Part shown: piece by piece, positions 10,378 through 20,925 of the stretch
Position numbering within the stretch: position 1 is the stretch's first letter
Layout of the letters: every line of letters begins with the position of its first letter
Source: Synanceia verrucosa
Lineage: Eukaryota; Chordata; Actinopteri; Perciformes; Synanceiidae
Direction: 5' to 3'
Assembly (NCBI GenBank): GCA_029721515.1
Contig: CM056559.1
Span: 19,199,479-19,263,478 of the forward strand
DNA: 64,000 nucleotides
Notes under the pieces: generated by a model
Told to the model about the DNA's origin: nothing
Seen by the model: the letters and a program-made list of their open reading frames with translations, nothing else
Databases searched by the model: none
Position numbers and translations under genes: made by a program

Positions 10378-10904
10378 GAAAGCACTGTCAGTCATTTTCT
10401 CGATGACAATGGTGCACCTCCACTCAGTAGTGAAACCCAGTGAGATTTCTAAGTCATCCACACTCAGACAAGTCTCTATCAAGGACCAGGACTGTCTCCA
10501 GGTTGCAAGTCATGTTGGTGGTATCTTTGTCATGTCCTGTCTGTCATGTTCAGTTAAAGGTATATTTGGTAATGCTATTCAGAAACATTTTTGCTATACT
10601 GGGTGAAATGATCCTTCCATCCTGAGAGTAGTCATACATTATGTATGTATTCAGAAAAAGAAACAAAAAGAATCACTTCCAGCGTTACTTCTGACGGCTC
10701 ACCCTACTAAACAGGACAAGAGGAGAAAGTCGGAGGTGGAAAAGGCTGCAACAAAGCAGACTGCATAAAGTTAGAGGGTAAACCAGATTCAACATTGGTG
10801 CAGCCTTTAGGCAGAGGAGGGGGGTCAGAGCTTAGAGGAGGTGCCACTTTAAAATCTTGCTAGCTTTCTTGCTAGCTCCCCAAGATTACCAACTAGATCT
10901 TTAA
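10378..10904. other. No gene seen
   Basis: Spacer after the L1 tail with no recognisable coding sequence; 10640-10900 may be retroelement flank but gives no readable motif. Confidence 0.35.
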
Positions 10905-11150
10905 GTTAAATATTTTTGTCTCATTTATTCATGCTGTCTCATCTATTTCCAGTTTTATTTTGTCTTAATGCTGTCTCTCTCCTGTTTCTGATCACTTCAC
11001 TTCTTGCCCTCCTGTTCTCCAGCATCTGTGATTGTCTTCCCACTCCGATTGTTTCCAGCTGTTTCCATTGCACATATTTATATAGTCCTGTCATCACCTG
11101 TACATTGTAAGTTTGTCTTGTCCCATGTGCCAGTGTTACCATGTTAAGTA
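10905..11150 (+). repeat. LTR-like fragment of a Gypsy element
   Basis: Pyrimidine-rich sequence with CCTGTTTCTGATCACTTCAC and a CATATTTATATAG promoter-like stretch near 11072, resembling fish Gypsy LTRs and similar to 1641-1830. A SINE (11153-11357) separates it from a gag-like relic at 11440 on the same strand. Confidence 0.45.
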
Positions 11151-11152
11151 CC

Positions 11153-11357
11153 TTTCTGTATGGAGTTTGCATGATCCCCCCGCGTCTGCGTGGGTCTGAC
11201 TTCTTCCCACTATCTGAAGACATGCATGGGGAAGGTTAATCGGCTAATTAAAATTACTCCTCTATGTGAATGTGAGTGTGAAAGGTTGTCTGTTTCTCTG
11301 TGCTGTCTATCGCTATGTGCCCTGCAATGAACTGGTGACTAGACCAGGGTGTACACC
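11153..11357 (+). mobile_element. SINE copy, plus orientation, head lost
   Basis: Contains the body of the same SINE as at 6995-7324 in reverse orientation: TGGAGTTTGCATG at 11160, GTCTGCGTGGG, AAGACATGCATGG, and AGACCAGGGTGTACA at the end. The tRNA-like head is missing and no target duplication was found. Confidence 0.65.
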
Positions 11358-11439
11358 GACTTTTTGCACTATGACAGATAGACCCCCAGCCAACTCCTAG
11401 CTATCTGACTTGGTTTCGGCCCAAGACATTTTTGCAAGA

Positions 11440-11690
11440 TCTTTGACCGAGCCACCATGGGCCAGGACACCATGGAGACACTTGCCATGCTAGTCTCAGG
11501 GAATAGATCTGTGGTGAACCATGCTATTGAATTCCAAACCTTTACGGACAGTGGTTGGAACAAGCAGTTGTTGTGTGACCATCATTCCTCTCCGGGTTGG
11601 GGGGCCCCATCCAGGATGAATTAGTTTCAGCAGAACTACCCCTGGACCTGGACTCCCTTATTGCTATCTAAATGGATAACCAACTCCATT
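11440..11690 (+). pseudogene. Ty3/Gypsy gag relic
   Basis: Plus-strand reading in changing frames gives AIEFQTFTDSGWN, then SRMN and LLLSKWITNS, matching the gag pattern in which (Y)AIxFRTL..SGWN is followed by IKDEL and a DALI.LAI..DNR stretch. It is short, frameshifted and stops at 11627. Together with the LTR-like sequence at 10905 it represents one decayed Gypsy element. Confidence 0.5.
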
Positions 11691-12222
11691 TGTGGCTTGG
11701 GCCAGCTGCCTCCACCACAAGAGGCGCATCCTGCATCGGGATCCAGTCCACTTTGTTGCCTTTGGTCACTCTCGCCTCGTGCTGACTGTTCCAGACATGG
11801 AGCCCATGCAAGTTGGCAGGGCCAACTCATCGTCCGCTGGGGGGTGACTCCGGTGCTGTGGCTCGTGGGAGTCGTGGTATGGGGGGGGCATTGTAGTTTC
11901 CCCTGGTCCTTTGCCTCTTGGGTCTGGGGGCCCTGTGCTTCAGTGCCAATTTCCATCTATACTGGCTTCGCCTTAGGCTCTGTCGCCTCGGGCCGGGCCC
12001 GCACCAGACTGCCTCCTTTCGTGCACTTCACACTCCACACAACTCACTGTATATAGTTACTCTTAGGCACATATAAAGACACATCAGATAGAGTGTGAGG
12101 TGGGGTTGCTGGGTCCTGGGTGGGGCGGTTTGCAGTACTCTATGGCGCTGTCCCCCTGTTCTCCACTTTTAATGCAGCACACACACCTACACCTTGGGTG
12201 GGATCTCTTGGTTGGCTTTCAG
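11691..12222. other. No gene recognised; GC-rich
   Basis: GC-rich sequence with a 131-codon open stretch on the plus strand (11661-12056) that has no recognisable motif. A pyrimidine-rich tract ending TTGGCTTTCAG at 12222 looks like a splice acceptor for the transposon-like gene that follows. Confidence 0.4.
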
Positions 12223-14515
12223 AGCCAAGCGACTGAAATGGAGAGCAGCGCAAGTGAAATGCAGAACAGCCAAAGCAGCAAGTGTAGCAGCCATAGACCA
12301 GTGCCTGACACCCCCTCTTCGTCCAGAATCAGAGCCAGATCCAGAGCCAGCACCAGGGCCCTCAAGGTTAGAGCTGAAAGGTATGTCTTGTGTTCAGTGT
12401 GGTTGCGGTATATGGTGTCTTTTAGCATTTTATGAATTTAGATTTAATGTGTGTGATTTAGTGTGTGCATGTGCGTGAGTGTGCTCGTGTGTTCATACAT
12501 GTATTAAACTGGGCATTTGAGTGTGTGACATGCATCTCCCTATATATTAATGATAATTTGATTGTTATGTTTGATTAATCAGCACTTCATTATGTTGCAG
12601 GCAACGGGATCAGGGGTGTTGAAGGTCAAAGAGGGAGAGAAAGGAGCTCTACCATGAACTGGGGAAATTGAGGCAAAGTCTGGAGAAAGAAAAAGAAAAG
12701 TCAAATAAGTACAAAAAAAGGTACTTCCGCCTAAAGAATAAAACAACATCCCCAGCGTCTAAAGTGTAGCATCATCTCAGCACCCCAGCTGCACAGTCAC
12801 AAGCAAGAAAAACCCTCAAATTCCATACTGCACTGTTGAGGGACTTAAAAAGCAAATACATAGATTCATGCGATGAGCAAGAAAGGCAGATTATCTCCCA
12901 ATTGGTATCTGGGATAGCAATGCACATTCTTTCACTCGTAAAGAAAAGCTCTACATCCCAACACAGTTCAAATCAAGGGTCAGAGTCTTCTATGACTGAG
13001 ATGATGTCAGTTGGGTCACAACTGGAAGGAAACAGACCATAAAACGACACAAAGTTAAGAAAAAAAAGATTTCTTGTTGATTCATTGTTAAACCTTCACA
13101 GGAAGTTCCAATCTGAAAATCCAAGCAGATCTTTGTCCTACAGTCTCTTTCGCAGAATTCATCCTTTCTGGGTTGTACATCCGGCCATTCAGGACAGACA
13201 AACATGCATGTGCGAAATCCATGAGAACCTCAGCTTTGTGGTTGACAAACAAAAGCTTACCATCTCAAACCTTGAGAGGCTAACAACGGAGGTCTCTTGC
13301 AGCACCAACAGTAAAGGGTGGCAAACTGAAAAGCTTCCCACTGGCTACTGTTCCTGATGCATTGATGTGTGTTACATAGACACAATGGATAATAGAGGAG
13401 AAAGAGAAGACCATGCCACAAGCAAATGAGGCAATGTCATTCAAAGTGAAGCCAAAAAACAAATGAAAGCTCTTTAGAGGAGCTCATCGAGCATTTCACC
13501 TGTCTGCTGCATATGTTTAAGAAGCATGTGTTCAACATTAAACAGCAGTTCTCATTCTCCAGAGAACTAAAGAGAAGTCTGTCTTTGCATGAATGCATCA
13601 TACATGTGGACTTCTCTGAAAACTACTTGTGTAAGTACAGTGCAGAGATCCAGGCTGTGCATTTTGGTGCCTCACATCAACAGGCAATTATGCTCACAGG
13701 TGTCTTGTATGCTGGTAAAGATGCAAACCCTCAATGCTTCTGCACCATCTCACAGTCCATGCAAAAAGGTCCCCCTGCAATCTGGCAAAATCTTGACTCA
13801 GTATTGGACTATGTAAAAGCCCATCATCCATCTGTGTCTGTGGTCCACTTCTTCAGTGATGGCCCTTGTACTCAATTACAATGCTGCCTATCATTGTAAT
13901 TTCTTCCTGTTCAGCACTGAATTGAGCGAGAGAGGCTTTGAGAGTGGCAAATGGAATTTTTTTGAGGAGAGCCATGACAAGGGAGCTCCTGATGGTGTTG
14001 GGGGGTGTTAAAAAGACTGGTAGATCACCTTGTGGGTCAAGGACATGACATCCCTGATGCTACCACACTCTACCGAGCGCTACTGACAACTGGCACCACA
14101 ATGAAGCTCTTTTATGTGGAAACTGATGATATTGTGGATGCATACCGCAATATATATTACCAAACATGCCTTTGGTCCCAGGGACAATGCGAATACACCA
14201 GGTGGTCATCAACAGAATAGTCTGCTTGATCTCCAGGGATGTGAGCTGTCTATGTGCCACATTGAAGAACTTGTCCTGCACATGTCTCAGTACTCAGCAC
14301 TTCATCTTAACTCCATTGTCAGAGGACCCTCAAGTGATCCAGGCTGAGGAACCTGCAGCAACCAACCCAGTCAGATCTAACTTACCCAGCTTACCTAGAA
14401 GAACCTCAGGGAAGAACCTGAGACATATGATATGGAGGTCTACCCAGGAATCATCATGGCAAAAGATGAAGGATATGCCCAAGTGAAGTGCATGTACCGT
14501 GTTGGCCAGAATAGA
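12223..14515 (+). pseudogene. Intron-containing transposon-like protein, decayed
   Basis: Pieces on the plus strand match, by recall, one multi-copy protein family common in fish and invertebrate predictions and probably a DNA-transposon protein. Exon 12223-12380 encodes RLKWRAAQVKCRTAKAAS and a Pro/Glu linker. A GT-AG intron of 220 bp (12381-12600) follows. Next come a Lys/Glu-rich coiled coil (about 12630-12760), PFWVVHPAIQDRQTCMCEIH (about 13165-13220), FNIKQQFSF, CIIHVDFSENYLCKY (about 13595-13640), HFGASHQQAIMLTGVLY and VVHFFSDGPCTQ (about 13840-13875). Beyond a frameshift there are GVLKRLVDHLV and LFYVE. Stops at 13056, 13357 and 13897 and several frameshifts break it. The acidic residues in DFSEN and FSDGP could be catalytic, but the superfamily is not known to me. 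A LINE truncates the end at about 14515. Confidence 0.55.
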
Positions 14516-14517
14516 TT

Positions 14518-15738
14518 TTTGAAAGACTGCTTTGAGACCACAGACTGGGACGCTCTGCAGGGGTCTCAAAATGACAACATGGAGATGATGGTTGACTGCA
14601 CTACGGACTATATAAACTTCTGTATGGACGTTGTTGTTCCTGCATAACCAGTGTGGAAGATATCCTGCATCGTTCCAGTCCCAAAAAAAACACTTCCTGC
14701 TGACTGGCTTAAGGCTGGTCACCATGATGTCACGTGATGAAGACCAAGGAATGGCTGCTGCTCCATCATCTGAGGCCACGGACCCACCACACACTCCACC
14801 CTCTGCAGTTTGCCTACCAGGAGAAAGTCGGAGTGGATGATGCCATCACCTTCCTGCTCAATCGATCTCTCTTTCTCACCTGGACAGAGGCAGTGGTGCT
14901 GTGAGGATTACATGTTTGGACTTCTCCAACACCTTTAACACTATCCAGCCTCTGCTCCTCAGGGAGAAACTGACAGAGATGGGAGTGGAATCACACCTGG
15001 TGATATGGATTAACAACTACCTGACCAGCAGGCCTCAATATGTGCGACTGGGGTATTGCAGGTCTGACACAGGAGTGCTGCAGGTAACTGTCCTCTCTCC
15101 AGTTCTGTTCACCCTATACATGTCTGCAGCCTGAAGAAGAAGGACGCAGCATGCACAAACTGGTGAAGAAGGCAGGCTCTGTCGTCGGCACAGAGCTGAA
15201 CAGTCTGACGTCTGTGAAAGAGCAATGGACACTGAACAGTTTTCTGTCCATCACTGACAATCCTCACCATCCACTGCACAGCACCATCTGCAGACAGAGG
15301 AGCAGCTTCGGTGACAGACTGCTGTCACTGTCCTGCTGTACAGACAGACTCAGGAGGTCATTCCTCCCATACGCTGTACAGCTTTTCAACACCTCTTGGG
15401 GGAGCGACAACACAAATACTGAGCCCTGGACTTACCACACCATCACAGCACACACCTGGACACACACACATTCTCACTCACATACGTCTTTGTATGTGCT
15501 ATGCTACACTTAACATCATTTTGCACCTGTAATGTAGCTGCTAGACCTTTATATTTTTATATTAATCTATTGTAGTTTAACTTGCACCTTGTATCAATCT
15601 CTCAGATTTTATCACAATTTGCACCATCCTCTTATGTATCTAATATAGTATATATTTTGGTACTTGATATTTTATTTTATCTTATTTTATTTTTTTATTT
15701 TTCAAGCTGCTAAAGTATCTATCTATCTATCTATCTAT
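14518..15738 (+). pseudogene. Rex/CR1-type LINE inserted in the transposon gene
   Basis: Starts with LKDCFETTDWDALQG and a CxTDYINFCMD linker, then RT segments: PLQFAYQEKVGVDDA (about 14800-14850), RITCLDFSNTFNTIQP (about 14903-14955), YLTSRPQYVRLG and VTVLSPVLFTLYM. The ORF2 C-terminus DRLRRSFLPYAVQLFNTSW is at about 15340-15400. The A-D-D motif region is deleted between 15125 and 15150. The 3' end runs into an ATCT microsatellite at 15717-15737, a typical tail for this LINE type. Frameshifts make it inactive. The upstream side abuts the transposon-like protein at YRVGQNR. Confidence 0.65.
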
Positions 15739-16767
15739 GTTTGATGACATTTTGAGACTGATTCCTGTTCCTGTTAGAGTGACAGCACGGCACGTAGAAA
15801 TACAGAGAGATCTCTGGTCAAAACTTGTTGGGTGGGCAAACGGGAATGTTTCATGAAGTGATCGGATGAGGGTTAGGGTTTGCACTCTATACAATGGAGG
15901 AAAATAGAAGTACTGGGTTACATAGGTGCGAGAAAGTTCTGAAAGTTCATTACTTTCACTGGGTACCACTGCCTTAAGAGGCACAGCAGATATAATATTA
16001 GGCTTTTGTTTCTTCTGTTAAGGTTTTTTTCTCTTTTGTGAAGGTGAAACATGTTCAATACATTATTTATTTGTGATGTAATTTCAATATCCTTCATGTT
16101 TTGAAGAAATCAATTGGAATGCATTTACATAATTTTTCATCATCTTCTATGCTAATTCCTCTCAAAAAATCTCTCTCTAAAATATTCAGATTAGTCATGT
16201 TGAATGAAAGTTTAAGGAATGTCCTGTTATAACTTGATTATAGCCGTAACTGTAACTTAAACAAGAAATATAACCAATACTGTAATTGTTGTCAACCCTG
16301 TTACTGAGGTGTCAGCCCTGTACTACAACCGTGGCTCACTAGTTTGCAACAAAGAGACAAAAGTCCACACCAAAGGTACCAGGGAAAAACCTACTTTATT
16401 CAACTAAGCATAATTAATTAGAAAACAATGTGCATGTCAGGTTAAGTAATGTGTATGGTGGCCACAACTTTATAGATTTGGCCACAACTGTGGGTGTGGC
16501 CAGTCCCTTGGACTGCCCAGCTTCTTTCAATCTGCAGAAAGGGAAGGAGCTGCTGAGACAAGCAGACCAATAAGGTCGTCACACCTGTTACTTGTATAAT
16601 ATTCTAATATAGTGTAACAAAATAAAATAAAAAAAAGTAAAATCAACTCATTTTATATGTTAACTACAAGAGCCCGGTATTCCACTTAAAGAGTTTGGGT
16701 ATTATTATTTTGTTTTCATATCTTTTTCTTAAAACAGATGCTGTGAAAGACTCAGTTGTAAATGAGC
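15739..16767. other. No gene seen
   Basis: About 1 kb with no coding similarity I can read. 16290-16390 has a CAACCCTGTTACTGAGGTGT stretch that may be part of an unclassified repeat. Confidence 0.35.
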
Positions 16768-16866
16768 ATATTCATCCATCCATTTTCTACCGCTTATCCT
16801 CATAGGGTCGCAAGGGGGCTGGAGCCTATCCCAGCTGTCTTAGAGCGGAAGGCAGGATAACTCCAT
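16768..16866 (-). mobile_element. Truncated SINE copy
   Basis: Contains only the tail end of the SINE (ATCCATCCATTTTCTACCGC at 16776, GGCTGGAGCCTATCCCAGCT, GCGGAAGGCAGG). Body and tRNA-like head are missing. Confidence 0.7.
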
Positions 16867-16869
16867 CCA

Positions 16870-17250
16870 TCCTATAACATGTCATCAGTGTGTCTCTTCA
16901 TTTCTTGGAGGTTGGCAGGAGAGCAGCGATTGGGCTTCTGTCTAATTGGCAGATTGTGACACAGCAAGATGTTATGTGCCAATACTTGTGTTCGGCCCAC
17001 TTTTGTAGTGCAGAACTCACTGTTCATTAGCAGTTGTGTCCGTAACCATTCTCTTCTTGCCTCATCCAGGTGAGAAGACTAAACAACTGCCTCAATAAGG
17101 TCAGCCTCCACAGGGTTGAAAACAGAGGAACACAGCAAGTTTGTGGTGGGTGGCATGGCAGAGTAAAATGCTATGTTCGGGGGAACAGGAGATCAGTGGG
17201 TGTGCTTGCTGATTCTCTTATGAAATTATTTTTTTTCTGCACTTTAATGG
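16870..17250 (-). pseudogene. Ty3/Gypsy pol relic upstream of RT
   Basis: The minus strand encodes EWLRTQLLMNSEFC...VLAHNILLCHNLPIRQKP and then SPANLQEMKRHTDDML. This matches the linker between protease and reverse transcriptase of Gypsy pol, where H.I.TGD..PIRQ.P is followed by a helix ending in ML.DG. Only about 60-100 residues remain and the truncated SINE abuts its 3' side. Confidence 0.55.
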
Positions 17251-17270
17251 GGCTTTTCCCATGTACAACC

Positions 17271-17700
17271 GCTCTCAATCAATCAATCAATCAAATTTTA
17301 TTTGTATAGCACCTTATAACAGCCAAAAGGTGCACCAGGTGCTTTCCAAAATAAGACTAAAACAGAAGTCAGCAACTATAAAAAAACAACATGCACATAA
17401 AAATAACAACATAAAAGAGGAGTCAACAACCATAAAAACAATATAGATAAAAAACACATATGCACATAAAACAGCAGCTGAGTCAAGGACAGTCGGCTAT
17501 GTACCAAACGCTAGCCTGAATAAATGTGTTTTTAACTCAGATTTAAAAGCGGCTAGCTCAGTGATGGACTGTAGCCATACTAGGAGTAAATTCCATAGCT
17601 TTGGGTCAAGAACTGCATACTTTCTATATCTGGATTTTGGGATAACCAAAGAGGTGTGCTCAGAAGAGTGCAGAGTCCTGACTGGTTGGTAAACCGTTAC
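17271..17700 (-). repeat. LINE 3' end with AATC microsatellite tail
   Basis: Minus-strand reading gives SRYRKYAVLDPKLWNLLL, LQSITELAAFKSELKTHLFR and a stop, the C-terminus of an L2-type ORF2. A 3' UTR and the junction GCTATACAAATAAAATTTGA follow, then a TTGA-type repeat tail at 17275-17294. It is oriented opposite to the LINE at 18031-18840. Confidence 0.6.
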
Positions 17701-18840
17701 CAGTTCAAGTTTCTCACAGCAGGAGCAAACTGAGGTGTTAGAGGGCCAAAGTTGGGTGTACTGTGGGTTGAGTCAGGGCTAAAAAGAATATATTCAGTTT
17801 TTCCTTCATTTAGGTGAAGGAAGTTCAGGAAGAGCCACTGTTTGATACTGTGAGGGCAGTCAGGGTCCAATGCAGACTGGTCTCTCAGAATCACAGGAAG
17901 GTAAATCTGGAGGTTGTCTGCATAAAAGTGAAAGTTGAACGTTGTGACTGGAGATGAGCTGACCAAGTGGCAGCATGTACAATGAAAATAAAATAGGCCC
18001 GAGAACAGATCCTTGAGGCAAGCCACAGGAGGAATCTTGGCGTAGTCATGGACTCAGACCTAAATTTCAGCAGCCACATTAAAACAATAGCCTACTATCA
18101 CCTTAAGAATATATCAAGTATTAAAGGACTTATGTCTCAGCATGACTTGGAAAAACGTGCCCATGCATTTATCTTTAGTAGACTTGACTCCTGTAACAGT
18201 GTATTTACTAGTCTCTCTAAAAAATCAAGTTGACAGTTGCAGCTGATCTTCAATAAAACCAAGAAAGTGGATCACATCACTCCAGTTCTGAGGTCTTTGC
18301 ACTGGCTCCCTGTCAGGCAGAGAATTGATTTCAAAGTGTTACTGTTGGTTTATAAAGCACTAAATGGTTTGGGGCCAAAGTACCTGTCTGGTCTTCTGCT
18401 ACAGTATGAACCATCCAGACCTCTCAGGTCATCTGGTTCAGGTCTGCTTAGTGTCCCCAGAATCATAGCTAAAATGGAGAAGCAGCGTTCAGTTTCTGTG
18501 CTCCTTATATCTAGAACAAACTGCAGGTCAGCAGCAACTCTCATTTCTTTTAAATAAAGCCTGAAGACCTTTCTGTTTGCTGCTTCTTTTTATTAATTTT
18601 TATTAATTTCTACTGCACTGGAACTTTTACTCTTGGATTTTATACCTGTCCTATTCTTTTTTAGTCTTATTTCTTTTAATGTTCTATAATTTGATGCTTT
18701 TAATTCTTGATGTTTATGTAAAGCACTTTTTTAGTCTTATTTCTTTTAATGTTCTATAATTTGATGCTTTTAATTCTTGATGTTTATGTAAAGCACTTTG
18801 AATTGCCCTGTTGCTGAAATGTACTATATAAATAAAATAG
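17701..18840 (+). mobile_element. 5'-inverted LINE insertion (twin-priming structure)
   Basis: The 3' part lies on the plus strand from 18031: NLGVVMDSDLNFSSHIK, CNSVFTSL, HITPVLRSLHWLPVRQRIDF, then a 3' UTR ending CTATATAAATAAAAT at about 18838. The segment 17701-18030 carries the preceding part of the same protein on the minus strand: CGLPQGSV near 18010, a decayed F-A-D-D region, and NEGKTEYILFSPDS up to APAVRNL near 17712. The protein position at the outer end of the inverted piece (..RNL) coincides with that at the start of the plus piece (NLGVV), as expected after twin priming. A 65-bp tandem duplication lies in the 3' UTR at about 18662-18795. Confidence 0.6.
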
Positions 18841-19292
18841 CCTTGCCTTGCCTGTTTGTTAAATATGATAAGAACCATTTGAGGACTGTGCCCTGCAGAC
18901 CGACAGTGTCTTTTGTCCTCGCACATAGGGGCCACTCGTCCACGAACTTGGACTTGCTGATCCATTGGGGTTTCCTGTGGCAGTGGAATTAATGGTTGCG
19001 CAAGTTCATTCGGTCCACAAACATCCATTTCTATAAGAGAAATGCTGGTGTCCTGTCCAAATGTTTGGTCCATGCTGGCTCTTTCCATACAGGGTTTTGT
19101 TGCAGCCATTTGAACACGTTTCACTCTTTTTCCACTTTTATTAAATTATGAGTCCCATCTGTTTACTGTTTTATTTTATTAAAGAGTGAGCTACTGGATC
19201 ACTTGTTCCTGGGGTGCCAGCCAGACAGTTAGTCTGACAAAAGAAATTATTATAATAATCTGTGTTTTTTGTTCCATCAGAATCAGTCTTTA
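18841..19292. other. No gene recognised; one minus-strand open stretch
   Basis: An open minus-strand stretch at about 18860-19110 encodes KPCMERASMDQTFGQD and LIPLPQETPMDQQVQ without known motifs. Its only in-frame starts are internal. It may be a fragment of a transposon protein; no function is proposed. Confidence 0.3.
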
Positions 19293-19974
19293 GCTGGTTT
19301 CACACTATCAAGCCAAAGCCGAGCCAGCTCGGGTGTGCCGGTGTTAAGTGCTTTCACGCTGCAGGGCCAGGTGCTAACTGTGGGCCACCTCTGGGCTGTC
19401 TTGGTGCTAATGGCCCGCAATTTTTGGCCCCACCTAAACCATGGGCCAAAGCAGGGCCAAAGCAAGGCTAGAGGCGGTGTCAAAGAAAAGGAAAAGCTAC
19501 CTCAGTTCCATGCCAAGTAAAGCAGTAACGCCAAGTTTGTCCTATGTTTACTGTTAGCTGCGTAGACTACTACAGTGTAAACAAATAGCCTATCAGTTAG
19601 TGAGCTATCTTCTATACAGCCTTGTGACGATGTGGTATAGCTGGCATTATGAATGGATTGTTTTATGGTTAAGTTCTTTTGTGTTTCCATGCCTTGGCTA
19701 TCAGTTGTCATTCTTCTTGTAATTTCATTGCTCTTTGCCGTCGTTCCGCACATAGCATCCATAACAGCTTCTGTCTTTCTTTATCAAACTTATCAAATAA
19801 TGCGTTTGTATCAGTGACATTTTCGCAAACATGGATGTAAACCGGAGGGGCTAGTAGTCAGACAGTGTGAACACAAATGGTTTCGGGGCACGGGGCTTGT
19901 GGCCCAGGGCTATTAGCACTGAAGTAGCCCCTTGATGGCCCTGGCCCACCTTGGCTTGATAGTGTGAAACCGGC
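19293..19974. mobile_element. MITE with terminal inverted repeats, copy 1
   Basis: Left end GCTGGTTTCACACTATCAAG and right end CTTGATAGTGTGAAACCGGC form an inverted repeat of about 26 bp with one or two mismatches. The interior (about 630 bp) has no intact gene. It shares inverted homology with 36432-36995: for example the piece CATTATGAATGGATTGTTTT here, read in reverse, matches that copy near 36750. Flanks are TTA and TCA, so a 3-bp PIF/Harbinger-type duplication is possible but imperfect. Confidence 0.6.
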
Positions 19975-20460
19975 TCATAGTAGTCCGTCATAAAACCAAC
20001 ACACAAGGATGTTATGGATAAACCTTTACAAACCTAAAATTAAAAGCAAGGAAGTTTAATGGATATAATTAACTATCAAATCTTAAATTTTCCCCTAAAT
20101 CAAAATAAAACATGTATTCAAACCCACACAAATACCAACAACAAAAATTTAAACCAACACAAAATTTTGTTTTCTTTTACTTTTCAGTCCCGGGCATTCT
20201 TAATTTTTCTTCAGTTCAAATGTGTGTGTTATCATCAAAAAGAAGAAAAAACCCTGCTGTCTTCAGCATGAGTTTAAATAAAGCTTGTCTGAAATAAGTA
20301 ATAATAATAAAAAAAAAAAATGAAGAGAGGAAAACTCACGGTGCTTGGACTAAGTCACCAGTCAGTTATATCTGTCTGTCTGTCCGTCAGTCAGTCAGTC
20401 AGTCAGGTTGCAGCTCCATTTTGGGCCGTTTTCCTACCAGCTGGAGGACGAGAGCAAGAC
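19975..20460. other. No gene; microsatellite
   Basis: AT-rich spacer. A TGTC repeat passing into a CAGT repeat occupies about 20370-20404. No coding region is seen. Confidence 0.5.
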
Positions 20461-20925
20461 AAGGTTTTGTTTTTTTACTTCCCAGTATTAATTTGATATA
20501 TGTAGTTACTTGTTCTTTTCTGTAGATTCATTCATATAGTCAATATCTCAGTAACACAAGTATTTTTTTATACTTTCACTTGAGTATTACAGTCATACTG
20601 GCTCCATTTCCCAGCAAAGAACAATATTTAGATCATTTACTCTGGGCAGTATGAGAGGTGCCATATTTATTTATAGTCTTCTTTGATTGCATCTATTACT
20701 ATTTGTACAAATAATCTGGGAAATGAACCCACATTTTGAATTTACTTAATTTCACACTTATATAAGAGTTTCATCTTGCAATTATTAATGACAACAGCAA
20801 AACAAAACCTCTCTATTGCTAATGCCTTCCCATTAAGTAATTTCCCAAGTTGGGATCAATAAAATAATTCTATTCTAAATTCTATTCTGTGAACTTTTTG
20901 TGTGGCATTGTCATTTAACAGATAG

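Noticed and set aside
12190..12480. Separate small gene with a Pro/Glu-rich peptide
   Set aside because: The piece continues across a GT-AG intron into the transposon-like relic; reading past the donor site gives only intron sequence.
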